64,000 nucleotides of DNA from Diphasiastrum complanatum. Its lineage: Eukaryota > Streptophyta > Lycopodiopsida > Lycopodiales > Lycopodiaceae. A program made the position numbers and the translations under genes. Under the pieces are notes generated by a model. That model was not told where the DNA came from. It worked only from the letters and a program-made list of their open reading frames with translations, and made no database searches. Position 1 is the stretch's first letter. Each line of letters begins with the position of its first letter. Below, one piece after another: positions 59,549-64,000 of the stretch. The DNA lies in NCBI GenBank assembly GCA_029204225.1, contig CM055094.1, positions 27,452,107 to 27,516,106 on the forward strand. The letters are read 5' to 3'.

Positions 59549-59781
59549 AAATATTGCTCTCAGGCGCAAACTGTAGGTCAGACAAGAACCTCAAGGCAAT
59601 GTGCACTCGAAAGAGGTATTAGAAATTAGGGTATAGGATCTGAGCACATGAACAAAGAGCAGACAAAAAATGAGATGTAAGGCGCATTTGAATGCAATAT
59701 CAAATGAGGCAGTATCGGTTCCAGGCGCAAGTAAGTCAACGGAGGGTAATCAGTGCAAATGGCGCGCTTGAAATCGATATC
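59549..59781 (-). promoter_or_regulatory. Leader motif array of unit 2 (five copies)
   Basis: Variants of TATYGNTYTCAAGCGC at 59549-59567 (+), 59602-59620 (-), 59681-59700 (-), 59712-59728 (+) and 59761-59781 (-, GCGCGCTTGAAATCGATATC). They lie between the TATA box and the unit 2 coding region. Confidence 0.65.
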
Positions 59782-59830
59782 CTACCAAGAAATTGAAAGT
59801 TTGCATGAAAATTTGAGTCGAAAGTGACCT

Positions 59831-59837
59831 ATTTATA
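59831..59837 (-). promoter_or_regulatory. TATA box of unit 2
   Basis: Minus strand TATAAAT within TTTTTATAAATAGGTC, about 300 bp upstream of the coding region. Confidence 0.55.
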
Positions 59838-59930
59838 AAAAAAATTTGCATGTGTGGAGGAGTTACAAAGGAATACGTGTCGACATATGATTGGTCAGAA
59901 TTAATACGTCATACAAACAATGATGTCTCT

Positions 59931-60215
59931 TGAAATTACATTTTCAACTTTTGAATTTTTGCTGCCTATCACAAATGAAACTCTAACCCAAGTAAACAAG
60001 TTAGCCATCCAATATTTCACAAACATCAAACTACTTCGTTGTAGTTTTCTTGAGGAGCATTGAACAGGAAATCCACCCCTTGGCTTAATCCTCTTGTTTA
60101 GTGTGGTATCAAGCTCCAAAAAAATAGTTCACAACTCCTTGTATCTCAACCAATTATGCAAACTAAGCAGATCACATGTACTAAGACTGACCATGGATAC
60201 ACATAAGTAAGACGA
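59931..60215 (-). repeat. Diverged fragment of a family E interior
   Basis: Matches E1 from about 10060 to 10620 in order, without the 250-bp duplication: CACAAATGAAACTCTAACCC, TTAGCCATCCAAT, TCACAACTCCTTGTATCTCA and ATGTACTAAGACTGACCA all have clear counterparts. It is much more diverged than E1-E4 are from each other. Confidence 0.75.
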
Positions 60216-60217
60216 CA

Positions 60218-60372
60218 TCTGTCACGTGCAAGAATGACATGCATCGAAAAAGGATTCGTGCACGTGTCCCAACCCACGTGGCCTCATAATGAGGTCATCA
60301 TTGTTAGTACGGACATTTCACGTGCACGAATTAGATGACGACACGTGTCCTCAGCCGTTTTTTTCACGTGCA
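60218..60372 (+). promoter_or_regulatory. G-box cluster (six CACGTG)
   Basis: CACGTG starts at 60223, 60261, 60275, 60319, 60342 and 60365, several in the ABRE-like context ACACGTGTC. In plants CACGTG is bound by bZIP and bHLH factors. The cluster lies just upstream of the unit 3 TATA box and could serve both divergent units. Confidence 0.65.
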
Positions 60373-60381
60373 AAAATTTCA

Positions 60382-60390
60382 TATATATAA
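60382..60390 (+). promoter_or_regulatory. TATA box of unit 3
   Basis: TATATATAA followed by GTCCTCGG, 12 bp after the last G-box and about 305 bp before the unit 3 start codon. Confidence 0.6.
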
Positions 60391-60439
60391 GTCCTCGGAA
60401 TTTTCATTTTTTTTTGCAGAATTTTTGGTTTTTGCTCCC

Positions 60440-60619
60440 AATATCGCTCTCAAGCGCGCCCTCTCACCGTTTGATCGTCTACCTTCTCACAGTGCGCTTG
60501 AGACCAATATCGTTGTTAGTCCAATATTGCTTTCGAACGCACTCTCCTTTTTTAAAAATATTCTGTGTATATCTTGCACTCGAAATCGATATTCGGTTCT
60601 GGTATCGATTTCAAGCGCC
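60440..60619 (+). promoter_or_regulatory. Leader motif array of unit 3 (five copies)
   Basis: 60440-60458 (+, AATATCGCTCTCAAGCGCG), 60492-60511 (-), 60522-60540 (+), 60575-60593 (-) and 60602-60619 (+, GTATCGATTTCAAGCGCC): strict alternation of orientation. Same motif as at 59549-59781. Confidence 0.7.
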
Positions 60620-60695
60620 CCCTTATCATAAATTCTTTTGTTTTCATTCCCTGCGCTTTTGTTCAAACTTTTTTTTTTAGATTTTTTTTCTTAGA

Positions 60696-62732
60696 ATGAT
60701 GGCCAGGACCAAATCCACTGCCCATGCCATAACCATTGTACAGTCATCCCATGCTCGTGTTCCCCCTGGTATTGGTCGTAGATGTGGCAAGAAGCAGATC
60801 TGTTGAGGAAGATTAGAAAACTCCAGAGAGCAATTGAATTGTTGATCCCTAGAGCTCCTTTCAACCGATTTGTAAGGAATGTCACTATGTCACTTGGGCT
60901 AAATGTTCGTTTTGTCGTGACAGCCATGCAGGCCTTACAAGGTGCTACAGAAGATTTTTTGTCCCAATTTTTTGAGGATACCTGTCTTTTGGCATGCATG
61001 GTAAGCGTGTCACCATCATGCCAAAAGATTTCATCACTCTCAAAAGACTTCGGGACCGTTTTTCTAGTCTGCATGTTGATAATGCCAGTACCTCCAGAGA
61101 CCTGCCTCTGGATAGAACCAATTTGCTGACTACCTCTAGGAGGAAGAGGAAGCAGCCTGTCCCCAAGAAGGCTGGATCTCGAAGGCCAGCTGCTTCCCTT
61201 CCTCCGAGAGTTATCCCGGCCAAGAGACCCCGGATCGTCCTTAGCTCTGAGTCCGATGCTGGAGAATCTGATTCAGATCAAAAATCATCACTCTTTCCTC
61301 CTCCTGTTATTCGTCCAGCTCCTCAACAGGTTTCTTCACCAAAAGTGTTGATTATCCAAGAGGAGCTCGACAAAATAACAGAGAAATCTGTAAATATTGT
61401 ATCTACTTCTTTTTTTACTCCTGTACATAATTTTTTTGTAAAAATTTCATATGATCTTGCCCAGATTTATTTTGATTCTGACCATTATAACCAGTAGAAG
61501 CCTACCTAGCTAATAAAATTGATCTTCTCGGCAATTATTTTGATTTTTTTCTTCCAGATTTACATAAAAGCTTTAGATTAGGTCCCAAATTTTGTGCAGA
61601 AAATTTCAGATGTAATAGTAGAAGCCAGAGGATCCTTTTTGCAGAATAGTATTAGTTTCGATTCCCATGGTATTGTTTTTGTTGTTAGTTTATTTTTCAT
61701 GGGAGCGATAAATTCAAAAGAAGCCAATTTTGAGAAGGCTGTATATTTTATCGAATGTAGTCCTGTGGCAAAATTTTATTTGATTCCATATGAAAATAAG
61801 TAAGGATTGATCTTTTGTTTTTGTCTTTAATCTGGATTGTTGTATGCGGCATTGCTTTAATAAGTAAGGATTGCTTTAATAAGTATGGATTTATCGATAT
61901 TTGTATTTTAGTTATTGCAGTAGGCATTGGAGCCTGAACATTATTTCTGTAAAGATAAATAAGTAAGGAGTATCAAATTTTCTATGTGTAAAATTAAACT
62001 CAGTTGCGAATACACATAGAGAATTTGATTCTCTACTTCATGATGTCGTTCGAGAAATACTGACAATGGCAATCTCAATTGGAGAGATAACCATTAGATC
62101 TTTCAAGGTATATTCGATTTATCTCTTATATGCATGTATTTTTTTTTTAGTTCAAATCTATCATCATAGCATAAATAAATTTTCTATCATAATATTACTA
62201 ATTTTCGTTCAATATATGTAGTGTGTACAGCAAAAGGACGCTTTTAGCTGTGCACGGTTCGTCTTGTACAATACGAAGCTATTTTTTTAATGGTATAATT
62301 TACAAGTAGATGTAGATATTGAAAAGGTAATATTCTGTTCATTTGTAGTTCCTTTCATTTTGATTCATATTTTTTTACTATCATTGTTTGTAATTTGCTG
62401 ATTCTCGTGTTTTGTGATGATAGTTCACTCTTGAGCCGTATACTCTATAGATTTTAACAAGAATTGATCAGAACCTATGTTCAGAACGGTGTAAGCGTTG
62501 CACTTGAGATCGAGGGCTCTCAAAAGCAAGCTGCTCCTGGCTTAACAGCCTTTCAGATTGCTCAGGATTAAATCTTATTATATATGATCAAAAAGAAATA
62601 GAAGAAGACAATATTATAACAGAGAGTCCTCTTGTCTTAAAAGGCATTAAGGCCTTTCCCGAAACACAGGAAGGCGAGATTATAGAAGGAGTTGTTCCTT
62701 ATCAGTTCCTAATACTGATAAAGAAAATATAG
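60696..62732 (+). pseudogene. Unit 3: histone H3-fold protein with long C-terminal extension, decayed
   Basis: Starts MARTKSTA, as in canonical H3, then a tail unlike H3. After a frameshift near 60780 the H3 core follows: LLRKIRKLQRAIELL, LNVRFVVTAMQALQ, EDFLSQFFEDT. A second shift at about 60990 leads to KRVTIMPKDFITLKRLRDRF. The core aligns to H3 without internal length change. H3 normally ends here; this protein continues with a basic stretch (SRRKRKQPVPKKAG) and an acidic one (SSESDAGESDSD), then further frames to about 61800. Probable later exons are about 61967-62107, 62222-62326 and 62424-62732, with in-frame stops at 62288, 62448 and 62505. Function unknown; chromatin role is an inference from the fold. 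Confidence 0.6.
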
Positions 62733-62948
62733 AAAAATTGATTGAATAGAGATCTATTTGTAAATAGAGATACATCAAAAAAAAAATACAATCATTTCAC
62801 ATGTAAACAACTCGTTTATGGATTTTTTTTTATTGATATCAATATAGATTCTTACAATCAGGTTGTGTCCATAGTGTAATATTGGAATGCAATTTTCTAT
62901 ATTGATAAAAAGACATGATGATTGGCATGTATTTGCTGATAGTGAATC

Positions 62949-64000
62949 TTAGTGTTCTTCCATAAGTTGGATTGTTTCGCCAATATCTCTGCATTTGATC
63001 TCGAGCTCATGTCTTTTACGTACCTGTATAAAACTAATACAAAGTGAGTTACAATTAGTACAGAGATTGTATTAGAAAGTTTTGATTGAAACTATTCATA
63101 CAAGATCGAGTGTTTACAGTTACTTACGAGTTTACCATTGAAAATGAATCTGAAGTCTGAAAGTACATCATCTTGTAGGAACAATAGCTCCCGTCTGATG
63201 TAATTTAGATTCCAATCTTCTTCCACCTCAACACACGTCAAAACGACATTATTGTATATAGTTTTAATATTTTTTCGTTTTGAATGTCCATTGGCTTCCA
63301 AGTCTTGATTGAGTGGCACCCATTTACCTTTATTTTTTTTCCATCTTTGATAATGGAAGCATAAGCTCAACATTTGTTTTTCAATTTGATAATGGAAGCA
63401 CATGAAAGACATTTTAATTTTGCATTCTATTTCTCCATCTGATCTTTTGTCCCAGCCTTCATCCATAAGTTCAAATAATAAACTATCTGATAAATTTTTG
63501 CATACAAACATCGTTGGAGTTTTGTGTACATTGACACTTGAAAAGAAATCCACAAATATATTCAAGGAAATAAGCCAACTCAATCTGACTGTTTCCGATC
63601 TCGTGCTCATTTTTAATGAATTTTTTACATCATTATATATCTTGCAACGAAATAATTCCTGAAACTGTAGCATCTAGTGCAATTCGTTCATCACTTTCAA
63701 AACTAGGTAATGGAATTGGTACTATTTGTCCAAAATTTTCTTTTGTATCAGGAATGTACATTGATTCATAAAAAAATATCTCACTATCAACTAGACTTTT
63801 TGCAGTTCTACCTCGATATTCCAGATGTCCAATATCAGTGTGAATAACATCTAGCACACCTGCTAAAGATCCCCTCGGCTCTCATTCATTTATGTTGAAT
63901 GGATATAAATCTGCAAGAGAAAAATGATCAGGTTGGCAAGTTTACTATTAGATATTTATGAATGACAAAAATCTAAGTATCAAAAATATCAATACTCACA
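62949..64000 (-). pseudogene. Unit 4: spliced gene of unknown function, decayed, partial
   Basis: The terminal exon 62949-63023 (24 codons plus TAA) joins exon 63128-63910 across a 104-bp intron (63024-63127, GTAAGT...ACAG) exactly between codons. The larger exon is preceded by an acceptor (TCTCTTGCAG) at 63911-63920. It has a TGA at 63882-63884 and a frame change near 63650. Recognisable stretches are HTDIGHLEYRGRTAKSLVD and RRELLFLQDDVLSDFRF. I do not know the family. It continues beyond the window. Confidence 0.55.

Overview
This window is land-plant nuclear DNA from a large, repeat-rich genome. The evidence is the set of Ty1/Copia and Ty3/Gypsy chromovirus relics, priming sites complementary to plant initiator-Met and Asp tRNAs, GT-AG introns, and long stretches without intact host genes. 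I cannot place the species. I see no bacterial genes, rRNA, tRNA or CRISPR array, and no intact, clearly functional protein-coding gene.

Left part (1-7361): Copia pol fragments of two lineages in opposite orientation lie either side of an internally deleted LTR. Then come unidentified sequence, a LINE-type ORF2 C-terminus, and a 250-bp tandem repeat built from ~88-bp subunits.

Middle (7362-56247): two related LTR families dominate. Family E (my label) is non-autonomous, with ~1.14-1.28 kb LTRs and 2.3-2.7 kb non-coding interiors. E1 is at 7362-12463 (minus). E3 is at 20691-30508 (minus) and is interrupted in its own 5' LTR by E2 at 24492-29311 (plus). E4 is at 43796-49409 (plus) and carries a duplicated flank. 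Family G (~0.91 kb LTRs) is a chromovirus. G1 at 12988-19117 keeps protease, RT, RNase H, integrase and chromodomain but has lost gag. G2 at 51009-56247 keeps gag and protease but has lost RT and integrase. Target-site duplications are exact for all six: CACCG, CCTAC, ATCCC, CCATC, CAGTG, ATCTG. E and G share LTR termini, priming site and a ~550-bp leader that contains an array of GTGCT...AGCAC hairpins, so E looks like a parasite of G. Between them lie a decayed Copia (38812-41686), a Gypsy integrase/chromodomain relic (32171-34546), elements primed by tRNA-Asp (35634-37880), a large inverted repeat (37886-38809), a probable solo LTR (42271-43158) and two CT microsatellites.

Right part (56253-64000): this is different in kind. 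Four compact transcription units (+,-,+,-) have short introns whose phases match, but they carry nonsense codons and frameshifts. I recognise only one domain: a divergent histone H3 fold with a long basic/acidic C-terminal extension (60696-61497). The two central units are head to head. Each has a TATA box followed by five copies of a ~19-bp motif (consensus TATYGNTYTCAAGCGC) in mixed, largely alternating orientation. A G-box cluster and an old family E fragment lie between them. This divergent module is the best candidate here for something undescribed.
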